Shown piece by piece: positions 41,427 to 50,501 of a stretch of DNA of 64,000 nucleotides. Under the pieces are notes generated by a model, which saw only the letters and a list, made by a program, of their open reading frames with translations, was not told where the DNA came from and searched no databases. Both the position numbers and the translations under genes were made by a program. The DNA comes from Maritalea sp051251695 (lineage in GTDB: Bacteria > Pseudomonadota > Alphaproteobacteria > Rhizobiales > Devosiaceae), in the NCBI RefSeq assembly GCF_051251695.1, contig NZ_JBPOEU010000017.1, forward strand, positions 16,717 through 80,716. The letters are read 5' to 3'. Every line of letters begins with the position of its first letter. Position 1 is the first letter of the stretch.

Positions 41427-41798
41427 GTGCCACCAAGAAAAATCAATTTGGTTTCTGCTGCGAATGAGAAAATCGAACAAGTATTCGATCCTCATATTGC
41501 TGGTGATATCAATGAAAGTCAGGTCAAAATTGCAAAATTTGGCGCTGAATTTGATTGGCATTCCCATGAGAACGAAGATGAAGGTTTCTTGGTATTGAGC
41601 GGCCGTATTGCCATCGACTTTAGAGATGGCGCGGTCGAACTTGGTGAAGGTGATTTTTTGGTGGTGCCAAGGGCTGTTGAACACAGACCTCGTTCACTAT
41701 CCCACGAACCTGTTGTTTTGATGGTTGAACCTTCAACCACTCTCAACACGGGCAATGCGGATAGCGAACTTACGGTTACCGACCTCAAACGACTTTAG
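41427..41798 (+). CDS. Small cupin-domain protein between sucC and sucD
   Basis: A 123-residue single-cupin protein. Cupin motif 1 is 'FDWHSHENEDEGFLVLSGRI' (~42-61), with two His and a Glu able to bind a metal. Motif 2 is 'LGEGDFLVVPRAVEHRPRS' (~73-91), with a His. The start is GTG 41427, three bases after the sucC stop, preceded by AAGGGA; no ATG alternative exists before residue ~100. Intergenic distances to sucC (3 bp) and sucD (8 bp) make co-translation certain in practice. Function unknown; a metabolite-binding or isomerase role is possible. Confidence 0.88.
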   Translation: MPPRKINLVSAANEKIEQVFDPHIAGDINESQVKIAKFGAEFDWHSHENEDEGFLVLSGRIAIDFRDGAVELGEGDFLVVPRAVEHRPRSLSHEPVVLMVEPSTTLNTGNADSELTVTDLKRL

Positions 41799-41806
41799 GA
41801 TAAAGC

Positions 41807-42712
41807 ATGTCTATTCTGATAAACAAAGACACGAAAGTCTTGGTGCAAGGGCTAACCGGTAAAACCGGAACGTTCCACACTGAGCAAGCGCTTGCCTATC
41901 ATGGCACGCAAATGGTTGGCGGTACGCACCCTAAAAAGGGTGGCGAAAAGTGGACCTCTGGCGTTGATGGCACTGAACTGCCCATTTTTACGACCGTTGC
42001 AGAAGGCAAAGAGCAAACAGGTGCAAATGCATCTGTGATCTATGTGCCCCCTGCTGGTGCGGCATCTGCTATTTTGGAAGCGATTGAAGCTGAAGTTGAG
42101 CTTATCGTTTGTATTACTGAAGGCGTGCCCGTGTTGGACATGGTGAAAGTAAACGCGGCTTTGGCGAAATCAAACTCACGTTTGATCGGCCCGAACTGCC
42201 CAGGCGTTTTGACACCTGAAGAATGTAAAATCGGCATTATGCCGGGTAACATTTTCCAAAGAGGCTCTGTGGGTATCGTTTCACGCTCAGGTACACTGAC
42301 CTATGAAGCGGTGTTCCAAACCACAAATGCAGGTCTTGGACAGACGACAGCTGTTGGTATTGGTGGTGACCCGGTTAAGGGCACTGAATTTATTGATATG
42401 CTTGAAATGTTCTTGGCGGATGATGCGACTGAAAGTATCATCATGATCGGCGAAATTGGCGGATCTGCAGAAGAAGATGCGGCCCAGTTCATCATGGACG
42501 AAGCTAAAAAGGGTCGCTCTAAGCCAATGGCTGGCTTTATTGCGGGTCTTACTGCGCCTCCAGGCCGTACGATGGGTCACGCTGGTGCGGTTATTTCTGG
42601 CGGCAAAGGTGGCGCTGAAGACAAAATCGCGGCGATGGAAGCAGCGGGCATTAATGTCAGCCGTTCTCCAGCTAAAATTGGTGAAACCCTTCTGAATGTT
42701 TTGAAGGGCTAA
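41807..42712 (+). CDS. sucD: Succinyl-CoA synthetase, alpha subunit
   Basis: A 301-residue subunit that carries the phosphohistidine. It has a CoA-binding Rossmann start 'VLVQGLTGKTGTFHTEQAL' (~9-27), 'NCPGVLTPEECKIGIMPG' (~125-142), 'GSVGIVSRSGTLTYEAV' (~150) and the active-site His in 'GRTMGHAGAVISGGKG' (~248). The ATG at 41807 follows AGGATAAAG. After it lies a 160-bp leader with several hairpins before sucA. Confidence 0.97.
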   Translation: MSILINKDTKVLVQGLTGKTGTFHTEQALAYHGTQMVGGTHPKKGGEKWTSGVDGTELPIFTTVAEGKEQTGANASVIYVPPAGAASAILEAIEAEVELIVCITEGVPVLDMVKVNAALAKSNSRLIGPNCPGVLTPEECKIGIMPGNIFQRGSVGIVSRSGTLTYEAVFQTTNAGLGQTTAVGIGGDPVKGTEFIDMLEMFLADDATESIIMIGEIGGSAEEDAAQFIMDEAKKGRSKPMAGFIAGLTAPPGRTMGHAGAVISGGKGGAEDKIAAMEAAGINVSRSPAKIGETLLNVLKG

Positions 42713-42872
42713 CAAACATTATTGCGTGCGGGATTAGCGTTAATCAAAACATAACGCCTCGCACGCGATACTGAATGACGATCATCGGCATTGTGCCGGT
42801 TTGTTTAATGCCTTCTCAGATTGAAGGCATTTGGATTAGGGGACGACGAGGCCACTCCTCGCCAGGCAAGTC
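42713..42872 (+). promoter_or_regulatory. sucD-sucA intergenic leader with four hairpins
   Basis: Stem 1: GCGTGCG (42724-42730) with CGCACGC (42760-42766), enclosing GCGTTA/TAACGC. Stem 2: CGGCA-TTG-TGCCG (42786-42798). Stem 3: AATGCCTTC (42807-42815) with GAAGGCATT (42823-42831), nine perfect pairs. Stem 4: CGAGG-CCACT-CCTCG (42847-42861), ending 11 bases before the sucA ATG. None is followed by a T run. Stem 1 may end sucD transcripts; the whole may be a folded 5' leader. Confidence 0.5.
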
Positions 42873-45854
42873 ATGACACGACAAGAACAGAACTCTGCGT
42901 TTCTGCTCACATCCTTCCTTGACGGAGGCAATGCGGGCTATATCGAAGAGCTATATGCGAAATTTCAAGAAAACCCCGCCAATGTTGACGAGACATGGCG
43001 GTCTTTTTTTGGCTCATTGGATGATGATGCAAAAGACGTTATCAAAAGCGCACAGGGCCCTTCATGGGCACGAAAAGATTGGCCACGACCAGAAAGCGGC
43101 GATCTTGTATCTGCGCTGGATGGCGATTGGGGCGATCTTGAAAAGCGGGCAGTTGATGCCGTCGCGAAGAAAGCGATAACGACCGGGCAGGATTTAACAT
43201 CTGAGGATGTGCAACAGGCCACCCGCGATTCGATCCATTCGATCATGATGATCCGCGCTTATCGTATGCGCGGCCACTTGCATGCTGACCTTGATCCGCT
43301 TGGTATCGCCGTTTTGGAAAGCGCACCAGAGCTTGACCCAGCCAGTTATGGTTTCACGCCAAAGGACTATGATCGAAAGATCTTCATCGACAATTATCTA
43401 GGCCTTGAATACGCGACCATCCCTGAGATGATCGATATTTTAAAGCGGACATATTGTTCGACCTTTGCGATTGAGTTCATGCATATTTCCGACCCCGAAG
43501 AAAAAGGTTGGTTGCAGGAGCGTATCGAGGGACCGGACAAGGAAATCGCCTTTTCCAAAGAAGGTCGTATTGCGATTTTGAAAAAGCTAATCGAAGCCGA
43601 GGGTTTTGAGAAGTTTCTGGATGTTAAATATACCGGCACGAAACGATTTGGCCTTGATGGTGGCGAAAGCCTTATTCCGGCGCTTGAACAAATCATCAAA
43701 CGCGGTGGCGCGTTGGGTGTTAAAGACATCGTTTTGGGCATGGCCCACCGTGGACGTTTGAATGTTTTGACCCAAGTTATGGGTAAAAAGCACCGGGCGC
43801 TGTTCAACGAATTTAAAGGTGGCTCTGCCGTTCCAGATGATGTTGAGGGTTCTGGGGATGTGAAATATCACCTTGGGGCTTCAGCTGACCGCGAATTTGA
43901 CGACAATAAAGTTCACTTGTCACTGACCGCGAACCCTTCACATCTTGAGATTGTGAACCCAGTGGTTTTGGGCAAAGCCCGTGCCAAACAAGATCAGCAC
44001 AATGCCGAAAATGGTATTTTCGTTCCACCTAAAGAAACTGACAGATCTTCTGTGTTACCGCTCTTATTGCATGGTGATGCGGCATTTGCTGGCCAAGGGG
44101 TGGTTGCTGAGTGTTTTGGTCTATCTGGCCTTAAGGGACACCGAACTGGCGGATCGATCCACTTTGTGATCAACAACCAAATTGGCTTTACAACAGCGCC
44201 GAAAAATTCTCGTTCTTCGCCATATCCTACAGACGTTGCGAAAATGATCGAAGCGCCGGTATTGCACGTGAATGGCGATGACCCAGAGGCAGTTGTTTTT
44301 GCCGCAAAGATCGCGATTGAATTCAGACAAAAATTCAGAAAACCAGTTGTGATCGACATGTTCTGCTATCGTCGTTTTGGGCATAATGAGGGGGATGAAC
44401 CTTCCTTCACGCAGCCTGAAATGTACAAAAAAATTCGGGCTCATCGCTCAACCCTTGAGATCTATTCAGATCGCTTGGTCAAAGAGGGTGTGCTTAGCGC
44501 TGACGAAGTTGAAAAGCTGGTTGGTGATTGGCGCACTCATCTGCAGGGTGAGTTTGATGCTGGTGACGAATATAAGCCAAACAAAGCCGACTGGATGGAT
44601 GGGGCGTGGAAAAACCTATCAATGGCCGAAGATGGTGCCCGTCGCGGCAAGTCTGGCGTTGAGATGGATAAGTTGCTGCAAGTTGGCAACAAGATAACCG
44701 AAGTGCCTGAAGGCTTTAGTGCCCATAAGACCATCAAACGTTTCATGAATAATCGCCGCAAGGTGATTGAGGCGGGTGAAGGCGTGGATTGGGCGTTGGC
44801 AGAAGCATTGGCATTTGGCTCATTGGTCAATGAGGGCCATCCTGTTCGATTGTCAGGTCAAGATTGCGAGCGCGGCACGTTTTCGCAGCGTCACACAGTG
44901 ATCCATGATCAAGAAAATGGCGCGCAGTTTACCCCATTGAACAATATCGATCCGGGTCAAGCACGTTACGAAGTTATCAATTCGATGCTTTCCGAAGAAG
45001 CAGTGCTTGGTTTTGAATATGGCTATTCGCTTACGGAGCCGAACGCCTTGACCATATGGGAAGCGCAGTTTGGTGACTTTGTGAACGGCGCACAGGTCTT
45101 GATCGATCAGTTCATTTCATCTGGCGAACGCAAATGGCTGCGCATGTCTGGTTTGGTGCTTTTGTTGCCCCATGGTTATGAAGGCCAAGGGCCTGAACAC
45201 TCATCAGCCCGAATGGAGCGTTATTTGCAGCTTTGTGCAGAAGACAATATGCAAGTAGCGAACTGTACGACACCGGCGAACTATTTCCACATTTTGCGCC
45301 GTCAGCTCAAACGTGATTTCCGTAAGCCATTATTGTTGATGACGCCGAAATCATTGCTGCGCCATAAACGTTGTGTTTCAACGTTGGAAGAATTGGGTGC
45401 TGACAGCACATTCCACCGTCTGTTGTGGGATGATGCGGAAACGCCAAACGGCAAAACTGAGATTAAGCTGCAAGCGGATGAGAAAATTCGCCGGGTTATT
45501 CTTTGTTCAGGTAAGGTATATTTCGACCTGCTTGAAGACCGTGAAAAGCGTGGTGTTGATGACGTTTATCTGATGCGTTTGGAACAGCTTTATCCGTTCC
45601 CAGCCAAAGCATTGCACGACGAACTTTCGCGCTTCAAAAATGCAGAAGTTATTTGGTGCCAAGAAGAGCCTAAAAATATGGGGTCTTGGGCGTTTATCCA
45701 ACCTTATGTTGAATGGGTTCTTGAGCAAATGGATCGCGCAGGCGAACGTCCGCGTTATGTTGGACGTGCTGCCTCGGCTTCAACTGCAACGGGTTTGATG
45801 CGTACCCATTTGGCGCAGCTTCAAGCCTTCTTGGATGAAGCGTTTGCCGAGTAG
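42873..45854 (+). CDS. sucA: 2-oxoglutarate dehydrogenase E1 component
   Basis: A 993-residue thiamine-diphosphate decarboxylase of the 2-oxoglutarate dehydrogenase complex. The N-terminal E2-binding segment is 'FLDGGNAGYIEELYAKFQENP' (~11-31). The TPP and substrate region has 'DIVLGMAHRGRLNVL' (~288-302) and 'HGDAAFAGQGVVAECFGL' (~400), and the TPP diphosphate motif ends 'NNQIGFTT' (~434). Length is normal for the family. The ATG at 42873 follows CAGGCAAG. The upstream leader contains four hairpins. Confidence 0.97.
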   Translation: MTRQEQNSAFLLTSFLDGGNAGYIEELYAKFQENPANVDETWRSFFGSLDDDAKDVIKSAQGPSWARKDWPRPESGDLVSALDGDWGDLEKRAVDAVAKKAITTGQDLTSEDVQQATRDSIHSIMMIRAYRMRGHLHADLDPLGIAVLESAPELDPASYGFTPKDYDRKIFIDNYLGLEYATIPEMIDILKRTYCSTFAIEFMHISDPEEKGWLQERIEGPDKEIAFSKEGRIAILKKLIEAEGFEKFLDVKYTGTKRFGLDGGESLIPALEQIIKRGGALGVKDIVLGMAHRGRLNVLTQVMGKKHRALFNEFKGGSAVPDDVEGSGDVKYHLGASADREFDDNKVHLSLTANPSHLEIVNPVVLGKARAKQDQHNAENGIFVPPKETDRSSVLPLLLHGDAAFAGQGVVAECFGLSGLKGHRTGGSIHFVINNQIGFTTAPKNSRSSPYPTDVAKMIEAPVLHVNGDDPEAVVFAAKIAIEFRQKFRKPVVIDMFCYRRFGHNEGDEPSFTQPEMYKKIRAHRSTLEIYSDRLVKEGVLSADEVEKLVGDWRTHLQGEFDAGDEYKPNKADWMDGAWKNLSMAEDGARRGKSGVEMDKLLQVGNKITEVPEGFSAHKTIKRFMNNRRKVIEAGEGVDWALAEALAFGSLVNEGHPVRLSGQDCERGTFSQRHTVIHDQENGAQFTPLNNIDPGQARYEVINSMLSEEAVLGFEYGYSLTEPNALTIWEAQFGDFVNGAQVLIDQFISSGERKWLRMSGLVLLLPHGYEGQGPEHSSARMERYLQLCAEDNMQVANCTTPANYFHILRRQLKRDFRKPLLLMTPKSLLRHKRCVSTLEELGADSTFHRLLWDDAETPNGKTEIKLQADEKIRRVILCSGKVYFDLLEDREKRGVDDVYLMRLEQLYPFPAKALHDELSRFKNAEVIWCQEEPKNMGSWAFIQPYVEWVLEQMDRAGERPRYVGRAASASTATGLMRTHLAQLQAFLDEAFAE

Positions 45855-45902
45855 GGTTTAGGCCCTAATTGACGAAGAGAATTTTAGATAGGAATTCGAT
45901 GT

Positions 45903-47435
45903 ATGTCAGTTGATATTCGAGTGCCCACCCTTGGTGAAAGCGTTGTGGAAGCTACGATTGGGCAATGGTTCAAAAAAGTCGGCGATGTCGTAGAGGCAGA
46001 CGAGCCGGTGGTTGAACTTGAAACCGATAAGGTTACGATTGAAGTACCCGCGCCATCGGGTGGCATTTTGGAAGCGATTAGCTTTTCTGAAGGCGAAACG
46101 GTGGAAGTTGGCGCGCTTATTGGCGCCATAGCAGCAAGTGGTGACCCGGTGGCACCAAAGGCTGATGATCATGATGAACAAGAAACAAGCGAGGCCGCAA
46201 TGGCGAGCGAAGACAAAAATGATGCAGCTCCAATAGATATTTTGGTTCCAGCCGCTGGCGAATCTGTGGTGGAAGCCGATGTTGGCGAATGGTTCAAAAA
46301 AGTTGGCGACAAAGTTGCTGCCGACGAAGCAATTGTTGAACTTGAAACCGACAAAGCCGCGATGGATGTGCCATCGCCGGTTTCTGGCACATTGATTGAA
46401 ATCGTTGCCAATAGCGGTGACACCGTTGAGGTTGGCGCTGTGCTGGCGCGTGTTCAGCCGGGCGAAGGTGGTGCTGCAAGTGTTGCTGCATCAACTCCAG
46501 CACCTGCTACACAAGCTGAGGCACCAAAGGCTGACGGCGGAGATATGCCACCAGCACCATCAGCGGCAAAAATGATGGCTGAAAAAAACATCAACGCAAA
46601 CGATGTTGATGGTTCTGGTAAACGCGGTCAGGTTCTAAAGGGCGATGTGATTGCAGCGGCAGCGAACATTGGGTCTACAGCGGTTGCGAAAACCGCAGCG
46701 GCACCGGCTCGTGCGGCCTCAAGTGCAGAAGATGCGCCACGCGAAGAACGGGTCAAAATGACCCGTTTGCGCCAAACCATCGCAACACGCCTAAAAGACG
46801 CGCAAAATACAGCGGCCATGTTGACCACTTTCAACGAAGTCGACATGAAGCCGGTCATGGACTTGCGTAAGTCCTACAAAGACTTGTTTGAGAAAAAACA
46901 TGGTGTGAAACTTGGCTTTATGGGCTTTTTCACTCGCGCTGTTTGCCATGCGTTGAAGGAAATTCCAGCTGTAAATGCCGAAGTTGACGGCAAAGACCTC
47001 GTGTATAAAAACTATGCTCACATCGGTGTGGCCGTGGGCACAGACAAGGGCTTAGTTGTTCCTGTTGTGCGCGACGCTGACCAAATGTCAATCGCAGAGG
47101 TTGAGCAAGAAATTGGTCGTTTGGGTCGCTCAGCACGTGACGGTAAATTGTCGATGGCTGACATGCAGGGCGGCACGTTCACCATTTCAAATGGTGGCGT
47201 TTATGGCTCGCTTATGTCGACGCCAATTCTAAATGCACCACAGTCGGGCATTTTGGGCATGCATAAAATTCAGGAACGTCCAGTGGTTGTGAACGGTGAA
47301 ATTGTTATTCGCCCGATGATGTATTTGGCACTTTCCTATGATCACCGAATCGTTGACGGCAAAGAAGCGGTGACGTTCTTAGTGCGCTTAAAAGAAAGCT
47401 TAGAAGACCCACAGCGTTTGGTTTTGGATCTCTAG
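45903..47435 (+). CDS. sucB: 2-oxoglutarate dehydrogenase E2 (dihydrolipoyl succinyltransferase) with two lipoyl domains
   Basis: A 510-residue core enzyme that transfers the succinyl group to CoA. It has two tandem lipoyl domains, with the lipoylated lysines in 'ELETDKVT' (Lys43) and 'ELETDKAA' (Lys151), exactly 108 residues apart; most SucB proteins have one. A Pro/Ala-rich linker (~195-215), the E3-binding domain ('PSAAKMMAEKNINANDVDGSGKRGQVLKGDV', ~222) and the catalytic domain follow. The active-site motif is 'LSYDHRIVDGKEAV' near 480. The two domains differ by many substitutions but share the block 'EWFKKVGD', suggesting an old internal duplication. The ATG at 45903 follows AGGA. Confidence 0.96.
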   Translation: MSVDIRVPTLGESVVEATIGQWFKKVGDVVEADEPVVELETDKVTIEVPAPSGGILEAISFSEGETVEVGALIGAIAASGDPVAPKADDHDEQETSEAAMASEDKNDAAPIDILVPAAGESVVEADVGEWFKKVGDKVAADEAIVELETDKAAMDVPSPVSGTLIEIVANSGDTVEVGAVLARVQPGEGGAASVAASTPAPATQAEAPKADGGDMPPAPSAAKMMAEKNINANDVDGSGKRGQVLKGDVIAAAANIGSTAVAKTAAAPARAASSAEDAPREERVKMTRLRQTIATRLKDAQNTAAMLTTFNEVDMKPVMDLRKSYKDLFEKKHGVKLGFMGFFTRAVCHALKEIPAVNAEVDGKDLVYKNYAHIGVAVGTDKGLVVPVVRDADQMSIAEVEQEIGRLGRSARDGKLSMADMQGGTFTISNGGVYGSLMSTPILNAPQSGILGMHKIQERPVVVNGEIVIRPMMYLALSYDHRIVDGKEAVTFLVRLKESLEDPQRLVLDL

Positions 47436-47439
47436 CAAT

Positions 47440-47476
47440 AATTGGGCGCGCGACCTGATGGGTTTGCGCGCCAATT
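47440..47476. repeat. Hairpin between sucB and lpd
   Basis: AATTGGGCGCGC (47440-47451) pairs with GCGCGCCAATT (47466-47476), one bulged G, around a 14-base loop. No T run follows. It may stabilise the sucB 3' end or separate lpd expression. Confidence 0.6.
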
Positions 47477-47550
47477 CTATCACTTCGTAAATTAGAATAG
47501 AGCGAAACAACTCGCCAATTTAAACAGGTTTATCTTCTTAAGAGGCTATT

Positions 47551-48954
47551 ATGTCGGACAAATTTGATCTCACCTTTATCGGAACTGGCCCAGGCGGTTA
47601 TGTGGGCGCTATTCGCGCGGCTCAATTGGGCTTGAAAGTTGCGGTTGTTGAAAAACGTGCAACCCATGGCGGTACGTGTTTAAATATTGGCTGTATCCCG
47701 TCAAAAGCCTTGTTGCATGCCTCGGAGCTTTTTGAAGAAGCCAGCCATACATTTGCTAAACTGGGCATTGATGTCGATCCAAAATTGGATCTGGGCAACA
47801 TGCTTAAGCATAAAGACGACACGGTCACGTCCAACACAACGGGCATTGAATACTTGTTGAAGAAAAACAAGATTACAGCGTTTCACGGCTTGGGCAAAAT
47901 CGAAGCACCGGGCAAGGTAAAAGTGACGGCTGAGGATGGATCTGACCAAGTTATTGAGACCACGAATATCGTGATCGCAACGGGTTCAGATTCAGCGAAC
48001 CTTCCGGGCATTGAAATTGACGAACAACGTGTTGTTTCTTCAACTGGTGCGTTGGAGCTAAAAGAAGTTCCCAAGAAGATGTTGGTCGTTGGCGCCGGGG
48101 TAATCGGGCTTGAATTGGGTTCTGTTTGGGCGCGATTGGGCGCAGAAGTCACTGTCGTTGAATTCCTTGATCGGATTTTGCCGGGCATGGATGGCGAAAT
48201 TGCCAAAAACTTCCAGCGTACGTTGAAGAAGCAGGGCTTCAAGTTCAAACTTGGCACCAAGGTCACCAGTGTTGATAAATCTGGTGATGTGCTTAAGGCA
48301 ACTGTTGAGCCTGCTGCGGGTGGTGACAGCGAAGAAATTGAGGCAGATGTCATTCTTGTCGCGATTGGTCGTACGCCATATACGCAAGGTCTTGGCCTTG
48401 AAGAGGTTGGTGTTGAACTGGACCAACGAGGTCGGGTGAAAACGGATGCGCACTATAAATCAAACGTTGATGGTATTTATGCGATTGGCGACGTGATTGT
48501 TGGCCCGATGTTGGCCCACAAAGCGGAAGACGAAGGCGTTGCCATTGCTGAAATTTTGGCGGGACAAGCTGGTCACGTTAATTATGGTGTGATCCCGGGT
48601 GTTGTTTACACAAATCCAGAAGTTGCTTCTGTCGGTCAAACCGAAGAAGAAGTGAAAGACGCAGGCATTGAATATAAAGTTGGTAAGTTCAACTTTACGG
48701 CAAATGGCCGGGCCAAAGCGATGCTTGCCACCGATGGTTTTGTGAAAATTATCGCAGACAAAAACACAGACCGTGTTCTTGGGGCTCATATTATCGGCAA
48801 AGGGTCCGGCGAGTTGATCCATGAGTTGGCTGTTTTGATGGAGTTTGGCGGTTCGGCTGAAGATTTGGCCCGAACATGCCATGCACACCCAACAATGTCA
48901 GAAGCTGTTCGTGAAGCGGCGATGGGCTGTGGAGATGGCACAATTCATATGTAA
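47551..48954 (+). CDS. lpd: Dihydrolipoyl dehydrogenase (E3)
   Basis: A 467-residue FAD/NAD disulphide oxidoreductase that reoxidises lipoamide of the dehydrogenase complexes. The FAD motif is 'FIGTGPGGYVGAIRAAQLG' (~9-27), the redox-active cysteines are in 'GGTCLNIGCIPSKALL' (~41-56), the NAD-binding glycine motif is 'VVGAGVIGLELGSVW' (~178) and the C-terminal His-Glu pair is in 'CHAHPTMSEAVREAA' (~446). The ATG at 47551 follows AAGAGG. Being the last gene of the suc cluster, it most probably serves SucAB. Two hairpins (48976-49004 and 49023-49051) terminate it. Confidence 0.97.
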   Translation: MSDKFDLTFIGTGPGGYVGAIRAAQLGLKVAVVEKRATHGGTCLNIGCIPSKALLHASELFEEASHTFAKLGIDVDPKLDLGNMLKHKDDTVTSNTTGIEYLLKKNKITAFHGLGKIEAPGKVKVTAEDGSDQVIETTNIVIATGSDSANLPGIEIDEQRVVSSTGALELKEVPKKMLVVGAGVIGLELGSVWARLGAEVTVVEFLDRILPGMDGEIAKNFQRTLKKQGFKFKLGTKVTSVDKSGDVLKATVEPAAGGDSEEIEADVILVAIGRTPYTQGLGLEEVGVELDQRGRVKTDAHYKSNVDGIYAIGDVIVGPMLAHKAEDEGVAIAEILAGQAGHVNYGVIPGVVYTNPEVASVGQTEEEVKDAGIEYKVGKFNFTANGRAKAMLATDGFVKIIADKNTDRVLGAHIIGKGSGELIHELAVLMEFGGSAEDLARTCHAHPTMSEAVREAAMGCGDGTIHM

Positions 48955-48975
48955 CAGAGCTTTGCCATATGTAAC

Positions 48976-49051
48976 TGAGCCAAATGAATTTGAGAATTGG
49001 CTCATTTGATGATTTAATGCGTGTGCCGGGGAATTTCTCCGGCACTTTTTT
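48976..49051 (+). terminator. Tandem terminator hairpins after lpd
   Basis: TGAGCCAA (48976-48983) / TTGGCTCA (48997-49004) is followed by a weak T run. GTGCCGGGG - AATTT - CTCCGGCAC (49023-49045) is followed by TTTTTTG and is a standard intrinsic terminator. Confidence 0.9.
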
Positions 49052-49065
49052 GTGGGAGTTTTTGA

Positions 49066-50064
49066 ATGGTTGATTTGCCAACATTGGATGAGATTGAAGC
49101 GCGACACGCGTTACTTTCAGGTGACGTTTTGCGTACGCCCACCACGCGCGCAGCATCCAGTATATTGAGCAGCCGCTTGGGTGCAGACCTCTATTTAAAA
49201 CTCGAACTTTTGCAATATACAGGCACGTTCAAAGCGCGGGGTGCATTGTCGGTTGTCAATTCTTTGACCGAAGCGCAAAAAACGAATGGCATTACGGCGG
49301 TAAGTGCGGGTAATCATGCGATTGCGGCCAGTTGGGCGGCCAAAAAGGCTGGAATATCGGCCAAAGTTGTGATGACCAAAACTGCTAACCCTTTGAGGAT
49401 TGAGCGCTCAAAAGCTGAAGGCGCTGAGGTTATCCTTTGCGATGACATCGCCGCTGCCTTCGCGGAAGTTCAACGCCTTGAAAAAGAGGAGGGGCGCACT
49501 TTCGTTCATCCATTTGAAGGGGTGAACACGACATTGGGCGCTGCAGGGGTTGGGCTTGAATTGATGCGTGATGTTGCTGATTTGGACGCTGTTATCGTGT
49601 CGATTGGCGGCGGCGGGTTGATCTCAGGGGTGGCAAGCGCGGTGAAATTGATCAACCCCAATTGCAAAGTTTATGGCGTCGAGCCGAAAGGCGCTGCATC
49701 GATGACGGCGTCCCGCGAAAATGACGCGCCGGTGACGATGGAAAAGATCGAAACGATCGCTGACAGTTTAGCGCCGCCCTATTCACTGCCCTACAGTTTT
49801 GCCCTCAACAAAGCATTTGTTGATGAAGTCGTTACAATATCGGACGATCAAATTTGTGCAGGTATGGCGCTTTATCAGGAAGAGTTGAAACTGGCTGTGG
49901 AGCCAGCTGCCGGGGCAACGCTGGCAGCCGCACTGGGACCATTGCGCTCAAAAGTCGCTGGCAAAAAGACCGCCATGATTGTCTGCGGCGCAAATATTGA
50001 TAGTGCAACATTTGCAACGCAGATTGTGCGTGGGCAGGCGCATGTGGCCGAGTTGTTGGGTTGA
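49066..50064 (+). CDS. PLP-dependent threonine/serine dehydratase-like enzyme
   Basis: A 332-residue fold-type II PLP enzyme. The PLP Lys is in 'YTGTFKARGALSV' (~56), the substrate loop in 'AVSAGNHAIAASWA' (~82-95) and the Gly-rich phosphate cup in 'SIGGGGLISGVASA' (~183). It resembles catabolic threonine dehydratases (single domain, no ACT regulatory domain) and related EutB-type enzymes. The exact substrate (threonine, serine or hydroxyectoine-derived) is open. ATG 49066 follows GGGAG. It is transcribed alone after the lpd terminator. Confidence 0.9.
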   Translation: MVDLPTLDEIEARHALLSGDVLRTPTTRAASSILSSRLGADLYLKLELLQYTGTFKARGALSVVNSLTEAQKTNGITAVSAGNHAIAASWAAKKAGISAKVVMTKTANPLRIERSKAEGAEVILCDDIAAAFAEVQRLEKEEGRTFVHPFEGVNTTLGAAGVGLELMRDVADLDAVIVSIGGGGLISGVASAVKLINPNCKVYGVEPKGAASMTASRENDAPVTMEKIETIADSLAPPYSLPYSFALNKAFVDEVVTISDDQICAGMALYQEELKLAVEPAAGATLAAALGPLRSKVAGKKTAMIVCGANIDSATFATQIVRGQAHVAELLG

Positions 50065-50172
50065 TCAGTTTTAACTTGTCAGTATGAGCAGATTGATTGA
50101 TATTTCTACCCGCTGGTAAATTGCTCCAGCGGACCGGCCTAACTTTTCAATTATTCGTATGAGTGTTCTTTT

Positions 50173-50481
50173 ATGACCATTTTCAACCAATCCAAATTGT
50201 TGCATTTAGCGGCAAAAATCGTTGCCCTCATCTTTGCACTGAACTCAGTTCTTAGGTGGTATGTAGGCATGTTTCCGACCAAAGATCCCTATTTACCAAC
50301 AGCGGAACCACTAATCATAGCGCCGCCATTGTCGATGGAGTGGATGGTTGGCATCTGGGCGTTTCAACTTGGCCAATTGATGTTTTCGCTTGCGGTGATT
50401 TACCTAGGTTGGCGTGCGTTCGTTATGATTTTGGAGACACATGAGGCTATTGGAGAGCTTAAACGCCAGCAAGTGCGCTGA
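50173..50481 (+). CDS. Small membrane protein, unknown
   Basis: A 102-residue protein with two predicted transmembrane helices (about 10-30 and 57-80), separated by a polar loop with 'MFPTKDPYLPTAEPL', and a short basic C-terminus. I recognise no family. The ATG at 50173 has only a weak ribosome-binding site. It stands between the dehydratase gene and, on the other strand, the GumN-like gene. Confidence 0.7.
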   Translation: MTIFNQSKLLHLAAKIVALIFALNSVLRWYVGMFPTKDPYLPTAEPLIIAPPLSMEWMVGIWAFQLGQLMFSLAVIYLGWRAFVMILETHEAIGELKRQQVR

Positions 50482-50501
50482 GAGCTTCGGCAAGCTCCAT
50501 A

